Shown here: in pieces, positions 1 to 8,843 of the stretch
Position numbering within the stretch: position 1 is the stretch's first letter
Layout: each line of letters opens with the position of its first letter
Assembly: GCF_003711205.1 (NCBI RefSeq)
Contig: NZ_CP031013.1
Coordinates: forward strand, 434,001 to 498,000
DNA length: 64,000 nt
Source of the DNA: Polaromonas sp. SP1
GTDB taxonomy: Bacteria > Pseudomonadota > Gammaproteobacteria > Burkholderiales > Burkholderiaceae_C
Reading direction: 5' to 3'
Translations under genes and position numbers: made by a program
Notes under the pieces: model-generated
The model's input: the letters and a program-made list of their open reading frames with translations, nothing else
Database searches by the model: none
What the model was told of the DNA's origin: nothing

Positions 1-55
1 CGCAGAAACGCCCCAGAACCCGAACCGGACGCTGAGGCGCACATGAAAATATAAA

Positions 56-132
56 TGGTAGGGCGTGAGTGACTTGAACACTCGACCAAAGGATTATGAG
101 TCCTCTGCTCTAACCAACTGAGCTAACGCCCC
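56..132 (-). tRNA. tRNA-Met (CAT anticodon)
   Basis: The reverse complement folds as a complete cloverleaf: acceptor arm GGGGCGT paired with ACGCCCT (the first pair is a G-T wobble), D-arm GCTCAGTTGGTTAGAGC, anticodon loop CTCATAA with CAT, and a T-arm with the GTTCAAGTC loop. Discriminator A is at 59 and an encoded CCA is at 56-58. CAT is shared by elongator Met and by the lysidine-modified Ile2 tRNA. I favour elongator Met, but sequence alone does not settle it. It lies just downstream of hrcA on the same strand. Confidence 0.9.
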
Positions 133-156
133 ACTCAAGAGGGCAATTGTAAGGGG

Positions 157-1176
157 CTACTTGCTGTGGCTGAGGGCCGTGCTGACCAGCTTGGAGGTGA
201 TGTCGACAATCTGGATCATTTTTTCGTAGGGCATGCGCATGGGGCCGATCACGCCCAGCGTACCCACGACCTGCCCATCGACCTCGTAGGGCGCCGTTAC
301 CACCGACAGCTCCTGGTAGGGGATCACCTGGCTCTCACCGCCGATGTAGATGCGCACGCCTTCCGCGCGGCTGGACACATCGAGCAGGCGCATCAACTGC
401 GCCTTTTGCTCGAACAGATCGAACAGCTTGCGCAAATTGCCCATATCGCCCGAAAAATCGCTGACCGCCAGCAAGTTGCGTTCGCCGGAGATGACGACTT
501 CATCGCGCGACTCGATGGCTTCGGAGCTGACCTGGACGGCGGCCTGCATCAGCGTGGCGATTTCGCCCCTGAGCGCTTCCACTTCGTTCTTGAGGCGCTC
601 ACGCACTTCCTCAATGGCCATGCCGGCGTAGTGCGAGTTGAGGAAATTGGCGGCCTCCACCAGTTGCGACTGGGTGTAGTCGGCCTCGGTAAAGATGACG
701 CGGTTCTGCACGTCGCCGTCGGGCGAGACGATGATGACAAGAAAGCGTTTTTCAGACAGACGTAAAAATTCGATGTGGCGGAACACCGACGTACGCCGCG
801 GCGCCATGACCACGCCGACGAACTGCGAGAGGTTGGACAACATGTGCGCCGCATTGCTCAACACTTTTTGCGGCTGGTCCGGCGCCAGCCGGGGTGCGCC
901 GATCTGCCCCGCCACAGGGAAAGGGTCGCGCTGCGTGGTCAGCATGGTGTCGACAAAAAGGCGGTAGCCGCGCGCCGTGGGAATGCGCCCGGCCGATGTG
1001 TGCGGGCTGACGATCAGGCCGAGCTCCTCCAGGTCGCTCATCACGTTGCGGATGGTGGCGGGTGACAACTCAAGGCCGGAGGCTTTCGAAAGCGTACGCG
1101 AACCCACCGGCTGGCCGTCGGCGATATAGCGCTCAACAAGCGCTTTCAGCAGCAATCGGGCACGATCATCAAGCAT
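157..1176 (-). CDS. hrcA: Heat-inducible transcription repressor HrcA
   Basis: Cytoplasmic repressor that binds CIRCE operators and is kept active by GroEL, so chaperone genes are derepressed on heat shock. The 339-residue product has the usual length and the family's N-terminal winged helix ([16 protein letters not shown], then [16 protein letters not shown]), followed by the dimerisation and inserted domain. The ATG at 1174-1176 is the natural start. It is divergent from nadK with about 49 bp between them. That gap holds a 10-bp palindrome CGAAGCTTCG (about 1189-1198) but no CIRCE, so CIRCE autoregulation is not visible here. The only CIRCE in the window is upstream of rpoH. Confidence 0.95.
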   Translation of the reverse strand: MLDDRARLLLKALVERYIADGQPVGSRTLSKASGLELSPATIRNVMSDLEELGLIVSPHTSAGRIPTARGYRLFVDTMLTTQRDPFPVAGQIGAPRLAPDQPQKVLSNAAHMLSNLSQFVGVVMAPRRTSVFRHIEFLRLSEKRFLVIIVSPDGDVQNRVIFTEADYTQSQLVEAANFLNSHYAGMAIEEVRERLKNEVEALRGEIATLMQAAVQVSSEAIESRDEVVISGERNLLAVSDFSGDMGNLRKLFDLFEQKAQLMRLLDVSSRAEGVRIYIGGESQVIPYQELSVVTAPYEVDGQVVGTLGVIGPMRMPYEKMIQIVDITSKLVSTALSHSK

Positions 1177-1225
1177 GCAGTCATTCTACGAAGCTTCGGT
1201 CACCATGTTGTGATGTAATTTGCCG

Positions 1226-2101
1226 ATGAAGTCGCAATTTCGCCATGTCGCACTGATCGGCAAGTACCACGCACAAGGCTCCCGGTCGGCACTGGAGGAC
1301 ATCGCGAACTTCCTGGGCACCCAGGGCTGTGATGTGGCGATAGAACAGGACACTGCCAGCAACACCGGCCTGACGCAGTTTCCGACACTTGATGCGGCAG
1401 GCATCGGCGCGCACTGCGACCTGGCGCTGGTGGTCGGCGGCGACGGCACCATGCTGGGCATAGGCCGGCGGCTGGCCGAGTTCGGCATTCCGCTGGTGGG
1501 CATCAACCAGGGCAGGCTCGGCTTCATCACCGACATCGCCTTCGAGGACTACCAGAATACGCTGATCCCCATGCTGCGCGGCGAGTACGAGGAAGACCGC
1601 CGCTGGATGATGCAGGCCAAAGTGGTTCGCGACGGGCGTTGCGTCTTCAGCGCCACCGCCATGAACGACGTCGTCGTCAACCGCGGCGCGACCGCCGGCA
1701 TGGTGGAGCTTCGTGTCGAGGTGGACGGCCGTTTTGTGGCCAACCAGCGGGCGGACGGCCTGATCATCGCCTCGCCGACCGGCTCCACGGCTTACGCGCT
1801 TTCTGCAGGCGGCCCCTTGTTGCACCCGTCCATCGCCGGTTGGGTGCTGGCCCCCATTGCCCCGCATACATTGTCAAATCGACCCATAGTCCTTTCAGAC
1901 TCTGGAGAGATTGCTATCGAAATAGTAGCAGGGCGGGATGCCAGCGCCAACTTTGACATGCAGTCGCTGGCCAGCTTGCTGCACGGCGACCGCATCACCG
2001 TGCGGCGTTCGGAGCATCAAATGCGCTTCCTGCACCCCAAGGGCTGGAGCTACTTCGACACCCTGCGCAAAAAACTTCACTGGAATGAAGGCGTGGCCTG
2101 A
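1226..2101 (+). CDS. nadK: NAD kinase
   Basis: Phosphorylates NAD to NADP in the cytoplasm. The diagnostic GGDGTML motif lies near residue 70, followed by GINQGRLGF and the [15 protein letters not shown] substrate loop. The 291-residue length is normal. I chose the ATG at 1226. A TTG six bases upstream is also in frame, but the sequence from [13 protein letters not shown] matches the usual beginning of the family. The gene is divergent from hrcA and followed 19 bp later by recN. Residues around 217-236 are encoded by a sequence resembling the dispersed palindromic repeat family A. The protein there ([16 protein letters not shown]) still looks like ordinary NAD kinase, so the insertion status of this copy is uncertain. 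Confidence 0.96.
   Translation: MKSQFRHVALIGKYHAQGSRSALEDIANFLGTQGCDVAIEQDTASNTGLTQFPTLDAAGIGAHCDLALVVGGDGTMLGIGRRLAEFGIPLVGINQGRLGFITDIAFEDYQNTLIPMLRGEYEEDRRWMMQAKVVRDGRCVFSATAMNDVVVNRGATAGMVELRVEVDGRFVANQRADGLIIASPTGSTAYALSAGGPLLHPSIAGWVLAPIAPHTLSNRPIVLSDSGEIAIEIVAGRDASANFDMQSLASLLHGDRITVRRSEHQMRFLHPKGWSYFDTLRKKLHWNEGVA
1874..1931 (-). repeat. Family A palindromic repeat, degenerate copy in nadK
   Basis: Reads TGCTACTATTTCGATAGCA on the minus strand, followed by a tail containing GGGTCGATTTGAC. The palindrome is imperfect. In nadK the hairpin part starts at codon 230 and reads Ala-Ile-Glu-Ile-Val-Ala, the same frame as the other intragenic copies. The protein family also conserves similar residues here, so chance resemblance is possible. 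Confidence 0.45.
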
Positions 2102-2120
2102 GCGGCCCGTATCCCACGTT

Positions 2121-3764
2121 ATGAGCCTTAAAAGCATCTCGCTTCGCGATTTCGTCATCGTCCATGAACTCGAACTGGATTTGTCCAGCGGGTTCACGGT
2201 GCTCACGGGTGAAACCGGCGCCGGTAAATCCATCCTGATTGACGCCCTTCAGCTGGCGCTGGGCGCGCGTGCCGACGCCGGCGTGGTGCGCGAGGGCGCC
2301 GCGCGCTGTGAGATCAGCGCGGAATTCGACAGCCCCGCAAGGCTCGCCTCGTGGCTGGAGCAAGCCGGCTTTGACAGCGGCGACACCTTGCTGCTGCGCA
2401 GGACGATTGATGCGCAAGGCAAGAGCCGCGCCTGGATCAACGGCAGCGCAGCGACGGCAGGCCAGCTCAAGGAGATCGCCGACCAGCTGGTGGACATTCA
2501 CGGCCAGCACGCCTGGCAAAGCCTGACGCGGCCGGACGCGGTGCGCGGCTTGCTGGACTCCTATGCTGACATTTCCACCGGTGAGCTGTCACGCCGCTGG
2601 CAGCAGTGGCGGCTTGCCCAAAAGACATTAAGCGACGCGCGCGACGCCCAGGACAGCCTCCAGCGCGAGCGTGAGCGCCTGGCCTGGCAGATCGGCGAGC
2701 TGGACAAGCTGGCGCCGGCGGCCGATGAGTGGGACGAGCTCAATGCCCAGCACGGGCGGCTGTCGAATGCCCAGGCCCTGCGTGACGCGGTTCAAACGGC
2801 CGTCGATGCCTTGCAGGAAGCCGACGACAACAGCGCCGCGCTGCTCGGGCGGGCCATCACATCGCTCCAGGGCCAGGCGCACATCGAGCCTGAATTCAAG
2901 GGTATTGTTGAAGTCCTGAACAGCGCGCTGGCCCAGGTGGAAGACGCGGTTCATTCGCTCAACGGCTACGCCAGGCATGCCGAGCTGGAGCCCCAGCGGC
3001 TGGCGGAGCTGGACGAGCGCCTTTCACTGTGGGTGAGCCTGGCCAGGCGCTACAAGCGCACGCCGGCGGAGTTGCCCGAACTGCTGTCCTCCTGGCAGGC
3101 CGAGTTGCAAAAACTCGACGAAGCCGCCGACCTGGCGCAACTGGAAAAGAACGAGAGCCAGGCCAAATCGGCTTACCTCGACGAAGCAGGCCAGATCTCC
3201 AAAACGCGCGGCAAGGCCGCACCCAGGCTTGCCAAAGCCATCACCCTGGCCATGCAGGGCCTGGGCATGCAGGGCGGGAAATTCGACGTCGCACTCAACA
3301 AGCTCGAGCAGCCGGCCCAACATGGGCTGGAGCAGGCGGAGTTTTTGGTGGCAGGCCATAGCGGCAGCACGCCGCGGCCTGTCGGCAAGGTGGCCTCCGG
3401 CGGCGAGTTGTCCCGGATCGCCCTGGCGATTGCCGTCACCACCAGCCAGTTGGGACAGGCGCAGACACTGATATTTGACGAGGTCGATTCAGGCGTGGGC
3501 GGGGCCGTTGCAGAAACGGTGGGCCGCCTGATGAAGCAGCTCGGCAAAGACCGCCAGGTCATGGCGGTGACGCATTTGCCCCAGGTCGCGGCCTGCGCAG
3601 ACCAGCACCTCGTGGTCGCCAAACGGGCGGAAAACGGCGCCACGCTCAGCACGGTCGATCACGTCAATGGCGAGCAGCGCGTGGCTGAAGTCGCGCGCAT
3701 GCTGGGCGGCGAGCGGCTCTCAGGCACCACGCTGGCCCATGCCAAGGAAATGCTGGGAGAGTGA
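2121..3764 (+). CDS. recN: DNA repair protein RecN
   Basis: SMC-like ATPase of double-strand break repair, acting on the nucleoid. Walker A GETGAGKS is at residues 30-37. A long coiled-coil-type centre follows, and the ABC signature [12 protein letters not shown] and Walker [13 protein letters not shown] lie near the C-terminus. The 547 residues are close to the 550 or so usual for the family. The start is the ATG at 2121, because [12 protein letters not shown] aligns with the family N-terminus; the open frame extends upstream into nadK but has no homologous content. The gene's TGA overlaps the ATG of rapZ (TGATG), which suggests translational coupling. Confidence 0.95.
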   Translation: MSLKSISLRDFVIVHELELDLSSGFTVLTGETGAGKSILIDALQLALGARADAGVVREGAARCEISAEFDSPARLASWLEQAGFDSGDTLLLRRTIDAQGKSRAWINGSAATAGQLKEIADQLVDIHGQHAWQSLTRPDAVRGLLDSYADISTGELSRRWQQWRLAQKTLSDARDAQDSLQRERERLAWQIGELDKLAPAADEWDELNAQHGRLSNAQALRDAVQTAVDALQEADDNSAALLGRAITSLQGQAHIEPEFKGIVEVLNSALAQVEDAVHSLNGYARHAELEPQRLAELDERLSLWVSLARRYKRTPAELPELLSSWQAELQKLDEAADLAQLEKNESQAKSAYLDEAGQISKTRGKAAPRLAKAITLAMQGLGMQGGKFDVALNKLEQPAQHGLEQAEFLVAGHSGSTPRPVGKVASGGELSRIALAIAVTTSQLGQAQTLIFDEVDSGVGGAVAETVGRLMKQLGKDRQVMAVTHLPQVAACADQHLVVAKRAENGATLSTVDHVNGEQRVAEVARMLGGERLSGTTLAHAKEMLGE

Positions 3765-4630
3765 TGGCAGCCCTGGAAATGGTTCTTATCACCGGCATGT
3801 CGGGCTCCGGCAAATCGGTGGCCCTGCACGCGCTGGAGGATGCGGGCTATTACTGCGTCGACAACCTGCCGCCCGAGCTGCTCACCCCCTTCGTCGCGCT
3901 GGAGCAGCAGCACGGCGCCGCCAAGGTCGCGATTGCCATGGATGTGCGAAGTGCGACTTCGTTGCCATTGGTGCCGCAGCAGCTGCGGCAACTGCGCGAA
4001 TCCGGCGTAGCGGTGCAGTCGCTCTTCCTTGATGCCAACACCGAGACGCTGGTACGCCGTTTTTCAGAGACGCGCCGTTTGCATCCCCTGTCCCGCATCG
4101 ACGCCTCCGACCAGCACCGTGCGCTGGTGGACGCCATCGAGCTGGAGCGCGAACTCCTGGGCGAAATGCGCGAGCAGGCGCACGTGCTGGACACCAGCAT
4201 GATCCGGTCGTCGCAACTGCAGGGCTACGTCAAGTCACTCATCTCCGCGCCCAACACCCAGTTAACGCTGGTATTCGAATCCTTCGCCTTCAAGCGGGGC
4301 GTGCCGCTCGATGCGGACTACGTCTTTGATGTGCGGATGCTGCCCAACCCGCACTACGAGTCGGGCTTGCGCCACCTGACGGGACTCGACCAGCCTGTGG
4401 CGAACTACCTCAAGGCGCACTCCGAGGTGGCCGACATGTTCGGGCATATCGAGCAGTTCCTCAATCACTGGCTGCAGGCATTGGTGCGGGATCACCGCAG
4501 TTACGTGACTGTCGCCATCGGCTGCACGGGCGGCCAGCATCGTTCGGTCTACCTGGTCGAACAACTCGCAGCGGCTTTCAGCCCCCAGTGGCGCACGCTG
4601 AAGCGGCACCGCGAGCTGGACGCCGGCTAA
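3764..4630 (+). CDS. rapZ: RNase adapter protein RapZ (YvcJ family nucleotide-binding protein)
   Basis: P-loop nucleotide-binding protein. In enterobacteria it binds the GlmZ sRNA and presents it to RNase E, controlling glucosamine-6-phosphate synthase; the betaproteobacterial role is inferred. Walker A GMSGSGKS lies at the N-terminus, with the family block [12 protein letters not shown] after it. The C-terminal RNA-binding region contains [15 protein letters not shown]. Length is about 288 residues, as expected. The ATG at 3764 overlaps the recN stop; an internal ATG at 3779 (MVLITGMSG) is an equally family-like start. In many betaproteobacteria rapZ follows hprK; here the neighbour is recN. 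Confidence 0.93.
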   Translation: MAALEMVLITGMSGSGKSVALHALEDAGYYCVDNLPPELLTPFVALEQQHGAAKVAIAMDVRSATSLPLVPQQLRQLRESGVAVQSLFLDANTETLVRRFSETRRLHPLSRIDASDQHRALVDAIELERELLGEMREQAHVLDTSMIRSSQLQGYVKSLISAPNTQLTLVFESFAFKRGVPLDADYVFDVRMLPNPHYESGLRHLTGLDQPVANYLKAHSEVADMFGHIEQFLNHWLQALVRDHRSYVTVAIGCTGGQHRSVYLVEQLAAAFSPQWRTLKRHRELDAG

Positions 4631-4641
4631 AACACGCAATC

Positions 4642-4664
4642 CGCCACGGCAGCTTGCCGTGGCG
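4642..4664. terminator. Hairpin between convergent rapZ and mutY
   Basis: Perfect 10-bp stem CGCCACGGCA / TGCCGTGGCG with a 3-nt loop in the 40-bp gap between two convergent genes. There is no immediate T-run on the plus strand; on the minus strand a TTTT lies about 10 nt after the stem. It probably acts as a bidirectional terminator or 3'-end stabiliser. Confidence 0.55.
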
Positions 4665-4670
4665 CATCAC

Positions 4671-5753
4671 TTAGGCATCCTGCTCCAGCAGCTTGCGTAC
4701 GGGCGCGGGCAATCCCAAAGCAGGCCAGGCATCACGGCCGAACCACGCACCCGGCCGCTCCTGCGACACCATGGCTTTCGGCAATGCCTGGCGGGCGCCA
4801 AAGCCCGCGATCCAGGGTGACAGGTGCAAGTCCTTGTGCGTGAGCACATGAACAAACTGCGGCAGAGGGTCAAGCCGTGATTGCAGCGAGGGCGGCAGCA
4901 CCGCTCTCAATTCATCGTCACTGTCAAATACAGGCAGGCAATACAAGCCGCCCCATACACCCTTGCCGGGGCGCCTTTCCAGCCAGACCGAGCCATCGGG
5001 CCGCTGCGCCCACAGCAGGCTCAAGCCTTGTGCGCTGCGTTTGAGCTTGCGGGTCTTGACGGGGTATTTGCCGGGATCGCCTTCGGCATACCCCTTGCAC
5101 AACGCCTGGACCGGGCACAGCAGGCACTGAGGCTGGCGCCTGGCGCAAATCGTTGCACCGAGGTCCATCAGCCCCTGCGTGTAACGCGGCATGTTTTGCG
5201 GCAGGTCATGGTCGGGCAGGAGTTCTGTAGCGCGGCTCCACAGCGCCTTTTCATTGGCGCTTTGCGCCAGGTCCGCAGAAAAACCCAGCACCCGTGTGAG
5301 TACCCGCTTGACGTTGCCGTCCAGGATGGCGACACGCTCTGCGAAGCAGAAGGACGCGATGGCTGCCGCCGTTGACCGGCCTATGCCGGGCAAGGTTTGC
5401 AGTTGCTCCGCTGTGGGCGGAAACCGCCCGCCGTGCAAGACCATGACGTCTTTTGCGCAGCGGTGCAGGTTGCGCGCGCGGCTGTAGTAACCCAGCCCGC
5501 TCCATAAGCCCAGGACTTCGTCTTCACTGGCCGCAGCCAGTTCAGCGACTGTCGGGAAGCGCGCCAGAAACCGGGCGTAGTAGTCAAGGACTGTCGCAAC
5601 CTGGGTCTGCTGCAGCATGATTTCAGACAGCCAGACACGGTAGGGGTCGCGCGTGTTCTGCCAGGGCAGGCTGTTGCGGCCGTGCGTGCTTTGCCAGCGG
5701 ACGATTTCGCCGGAAAACCCGGCCAAGGCATCGCGGCCTGCCTGCTTCACCAT
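4671..5753 (-). CDS. mutY: A/G-specific adenine glycosylase MutY
   Basis: Removes adenine mispaired with 8-oxoguanine (GO system) in base-excision repair. Catalytic residues are visible: Glu44 in SEIMLQQTQV and Asp145 in ILDGNVKR, with the helix-hairpin-helix LPGIGRSTAAA between them. The iron-sulfur cluster loop is C203-X6-C210-X2-C213-X5-C219. A C-terminal NUDT1-like recognition domain follows, and the 360-residue length fits. It is the last gene of a minus-strand run mutM, dynamin-like GTPase, mutY, with a 50-bp gap to the GTPase, which suggests co-transcription. Confidence 0.96.
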   Translation of the reverse strand: MVKQAGRDALAGFSGEIVRWQSTHGRNSLPWQNTRDPYRVWLSEIMLQQTQVATVLDYYARFLARFPTVAELAAASEDEVLGLWSGLGYYSRARNLHRCAKDVMVLHGGRFPPTAEQLQTLPGIGRSTAAAIASFCFAERVAILDGNVKRVLTRVLGFSADLAQSANEKALWSRATELLPDHDLPQNMPRYTQGLMDLGATICARRQPQCLLCPVQALCKGYAEGDPGKYPVKTRKLKRSAQGLSLLWAQRPDGSVWLERRPGKGVWGGLYCLPVFDSDDELRAVLPPSLQSRLDPLPQFVHVLTHKDLHLSPWIAGFGARQALPKAMVSQERPGAWFGRDAWPALGLPAPVRKLLEQDA

Positions 5754-5803
5754 TGGCTCACCGCCCCGTCAAGGTTCAGCAGGATGACAGGCTCCGTCAA
5801 CGC

Positions 5804-7783
5804 TCAGGCGGCTTCAGGAATAGCCGCGGTTTCCGGTGCGGCAGGGGCGCCCGGTGTTTTCGCAGCCGATGACGTGCCGCTGATCAGGTGCGAAGTCAGC
5901 TCGGTGAGCTTGGTGTCCAGCTCGTTGAGGATTTTTTCCTGGTCGTCGATTTCGGCGATCCGTTCATCCAGCCCCGAAGCTGCCTGCTGTATGCGCTCGA
6001 TGGCTTCCAGTCTGCGGCCGAAATTGCGCCGCCGCTCGCGCAGCTGCGCATCCAGTTGCGATGCGGCCGACTTGTTCCAGAGCTCGACCTCGCCAAGCGC
6101 GGACTCATAGACCACCCGCAAGCGCGTGGCCAGGGCGCGCACCAGCCGCTCGGAGAACTCAGGCTGTGACAGCTTCAGCACATTGCCGACCCCGAGGTAC
6201 TGCAAATGGCTGCGCTCGATCTGCTCGAGGTCGTGCTCATAACGGATCAGCTCGGGCTCTTTGGGCGCCTGCAGCGAAAAACTGAACTCGGCATTGAGCT
6301 GGCGGAAGGACGCCGTCAGCATGGACTGGATCTCGCCGCTGAGGATCTGCGATTTCTGCAGGCCTTCGCGCAGTCGCGAGAAAGTCTGGCCATAGGCCTT
6401 TTTGACGCCCAGCTTGATGCCCGGCTGCTTCAGCGCGTGCGTCAGCTCGGCCAGCTCCGCCTTCAGGGTCGGTGTGCTGAGGAGGTTGAACACTTCCCGA
6501 AGCAATTTGAGATGCACCGAGCGCACCGCCTGGATCTTGGCGCCGCTGGTATCGAATTCGGACTGCTCCTGCTCGATGCGGCTTCGCATGTGCTTGATCA
6601 CCGAAATATTTTTGCCGCGCAAGCCGCGCAACTCGATCATCTGCTCGGCCAGGTCGCGCCGGCGGATGTGCATGGCACGCCCGGCTTCCGTGCGGAGCTC
6701 GCCAATGCCGCCGCCGACTGCCGTGCGCAGGATTTTCTGGCGCTGGCCCATGACGCCCTGGCCCAACGCGAGTTCAAGCGCGGGCAGGTGGCTGGCTTCC
6801 AGCAATGCCTTGTCGCGCGTGACCTTGGCCACCAGCCCCTTTTGGGCCGAAACCGGGATGACCTGGCTCTCAGGCAGGCCGAGAATTTCGGCCGACGTTG
6901 CGCGTTGCCTGTCAATTTGCGCCTTCACCTGTTCGGGCGTGCTCAGGGCATCCCACAAGGTGTCGATCTTGTTCAGGACCACCAGGCGTGCGTCCGTGCC
7001 GTCGCCGTCGGTGATCAGGTGCTCACGCCAGATCGACAGGTCGGATTTGGTGACGCCTGTATCGGCCGCCAGGATGAAGACCACCGCATGCGCCTGCGGG
7101 ATCAGGCTCACGGTCAGTTCAGGCTCAGCGCCGATGGCGTTCAGGCCGGGTGTATCCAGGATGACCAGGCCCTGCTTGAGCAGCGGATGGGCAATGTTGA
7201 TGAGCGCATGGCGCCATTTGGGAACCTCAACAAGGCCGTCGGTGCCGGTCAGCGGGTTGTCCTCCGGGCTGTTGTCGTGCCAGAAGCCCAGTGCGCGGGC
7301 CTCGTCCTTGGTGACGTGCCGCACTTCTGCGACCTTTTCAAGCGCCTGCGCCAATTGCGCCGGGTCGTTGACGTCCAGGTCCAGCCGCGTCCATTTCTCG
7401 GGCACCGCGCGCCATTCCATCAGCGCCTGTTTCTGCAAGCGCGTCTCAATCGGCAACAGGCGCAGGCAGGGCGGCACGTCCGCGTCGTAACCCAGCTCGG
7501 TCGGGCACATCGTCGTGCGGCCGGCGCTGGCCGGCATGATGCGGCGGCCATAGCCGGCAAAAAAGATCGCGTTGATCAGTTCGGACTTGCCGCGCGAGAA
7601 CTCCGCCACGAAAGCCACCATGACCTTGTCGGAACGCACCTGTGACTCAAGCCGCTGCAGGCGCTCCTCGACCGCCGCATCCAGCAGGTCATGGTCTTTC
7701 ATCCACTCTGCAAGCAGCTTCAGACGCAGTGCAAATTCGCGCCGCCATGCGCCATGCTGGTCAAATTGTTCGTTAAAAGACAT
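5804..7783 (-). CDS. Dynamin-like large GTPase
   Basis: GTPase of the dynamin superfamily, a group that remodels membranes by oligomerising. G1 is AEFSRGKS (residues 60-67), the switch region Thr lies in the GRTTMCPTE block, G3 is DTPG (210-213) and G4 is NKID (271-274). The remaining 380 residues are helical and rich in Leu, Arg, Gln and Glu, consistent with a stalk. No clear transmembrane segment is visible, so any membrane contact may be peripheral. The likely start is the ATG at 7783 (MSFNEQFDQ); a GTG at 7825 is also in frame. It sits between mutM and mutY on the same strand. Its own function is not known to me. Confidence 0.85.
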   Translation of the reverse strand: MSFNEQFDQHGAWRREFALRLKLLAEWMKDHDLLDAAVEERLQRLESQVRSDKVMVAFVAEFSRGKSELINAIFFAGYGRRIMPASAGRTTMCPTELGYDADVPPCLRLLPIETRLQKQALMEWRAVPEKWTRLDLDVNDPAQLAQALEKVAEVRHVTKDEARALGFWHDNSPEDNPLTGTDGLVEVPKWRHALINIAHPLLKQGLVILDTPGLNAIGAEPELTVSLIPQAHAVVFILAADTGVTKSDLSIWREHLITDGDGTDARLVVLNKIDTLWDALSTPEQVKAQIDRQRATSAEILGLPESQVIPVSAQKGLVAKVTRDKALLEASHLPALELALGQGVMGQRQKILRTAVGGGIGELRTEAGRAMHIRRRDLAEQMIELRGLRGKNISVIKHMRSRIEQEQSEFDTSGAKIQAVRSVHLKLLREVFNLLSTPTLKAELAELTHALKQPGIKLGVKKAYGQTFSRLREGLQKSQILSGEIQSMLTASFRQLNAEFSFSLQAPKEPELIRYEHDLEQIERSHLQYLGVGNVLKLSQPEFSERLVRALATRLRVVYESALGEVELWNKSAASQLDAQLRERRRNFGRRLEAIERIQQAASGLDERIAEIDDQEKILNELDTKLTELTSHLISGTSSAAKTPGAPAAPETAAIPEAA

Positions 7784-7861
7784 CGGTGGTCCGTCAAGTT
7801 GGTCGGTCAATATAGCATCGCGCACCGTAAAGAGCCATTGGAGCGTGTACGTAGCATCGGC

Positions 7862-8677
7862 TCACGGCTTCTGGCAATTCACACAATAAAACGTCGAACG
7901 CTGCCCCTGGCGGATGCTTTTGACGGGGGTGGCGCAGACCCTGCAAGGCTGCCCGGCACGGTCGTACACCATGGCTTCGAGCTGGAAGTAGCCCGATTCA
8001 CCCTGGGCATTCGAAAAATCCCTCAAGGTGCTCCCGCCTTTTGTAACAGCCTGTGCCAGCACCTGCCGGATGGCTCCGTGCAGTAGCGCTGCCCGCGGCT
8101 TGCTGATGCGGCTGGCCCGGGTGGTCGGCCGAATGCCCGCCAGGAAGAGCGCTTCGGAGGCATAAATGTTGCCGACGCCCACCACGGCCTCCCCGCCCAG
8201 CAACACCTGCTTGATCGCCGTGTTGCGCAGCTTCAGCGCCCGGTGAAACGCCGCGGCCTCGAATTCGTCGCTCAGCGGCTCCACACCCAGCCGGCCCAAC
8301 AGCTTCTGGGCTGCGGGGGTGTGTTCTCCGCGGGCATAGACCACCGCGCCGAAGCGGCGGGGATCGTTCAGCCGCAACGTCCCCTGGGTGGTGACCATCT
8401 CAAAGTGATCGTGCTTGCCCGGCAGGGGAAAGCCGGTGCCAAAACTCACGCTGCCGGACATTCCCAGATGGATCAGCAGCAGGCCCTCGCTCAGGTCGAC
8501 CAACAGGTATTTGCCGCGCCGGCGCACCGCCAGCACCTGCTGGCCGGCCAGCAGCGCGGGCTTGCAACCCAGCGGCCAGCGCAGCGGTTTCCCCACCTGG
8601 ACGCTTTCGATATGGGCGCCTGCAATGCGGTCCGCAAAACTCAGGCGGGTGACTTCAACTTCTGGCAGTTCGGGCAT
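7862..8677 (-). CDS. mutM: Formamidopyrimidine-DNA glycosylase MutM (Fpg)
   Basis: Bifunctional glycosylase/AP lyase excising 8-oxoguanine and formamidopyrimidines. The N-terminal catalytic Pro2-Glu3 is present in MPELPEVEV. The Lys-containing loop and helix-two-turn-helix ([13 protein letters not shown]) follow, and the zinc finger C-X2-C-X16-C-X2-C closes the protein. Its 271 residues are the standard length. It is the first gene of the mutM-GTPase-mutY group, 78 bp ahead of the GTPase start, and it is divergent from the TPR gene across 166 bp. Confidence 0.97.
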   Translation of the reverse strand: MPELPEVEVTRLSFADRIAGAHIESVQVGKPLRWPLGCKPALLAGQQVLAVRRRGKYLLVDLSEGLLLIHLGMSGSVSFGTGFPLPGKHDHFEMVTTQGTLRLNDPRRFGAVVYARGEHTPAAQKLLGRLGVEPLSDEFEAAAFHRALKLRNTAIKQVLLGGEAVVGVGNIYASEALFLAGIRPTTRASRISKPRAALLHGAIRQVLAQAVTKGGSTLRDFSNAQGESGYFQLEAMVYDRAGQPCRVCATPVKSIRQGQRSTFYCVNCQKP

Positions 8678-8843
8678 AGGCTCATCAATTGGGGGAATAG
8701 TCAGTCAGCGCAAGGGCCTTGCAGTTCTGGATGTGCGGCAAGAAGGGAAAACAAGAGAAGCAGGGCTGTGTCTGGCGGTAAAGGACACCCGGCCGCAGGG
8801 TAAAGCGGCAGCGCCGTATGAACGCATCAATTATCATGGTTCG

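Noticed and set aside
1177..1225. CIRCE element in the hrcA promoter
   Set aside because: Searched for TTAGCACTC/GAGTGCTAA; only the palindrome CGAAGCTTCG is present, which does not match.
6206..7645. Long open frame on the plus strand opposite the dynamin-like GTPase gene
   Set aside because: It is the codon-bias shadow of a high-GC gene: composition is rich in Arg, Gln, Leu and His, with no motif, no ribosome site and no conserved block.
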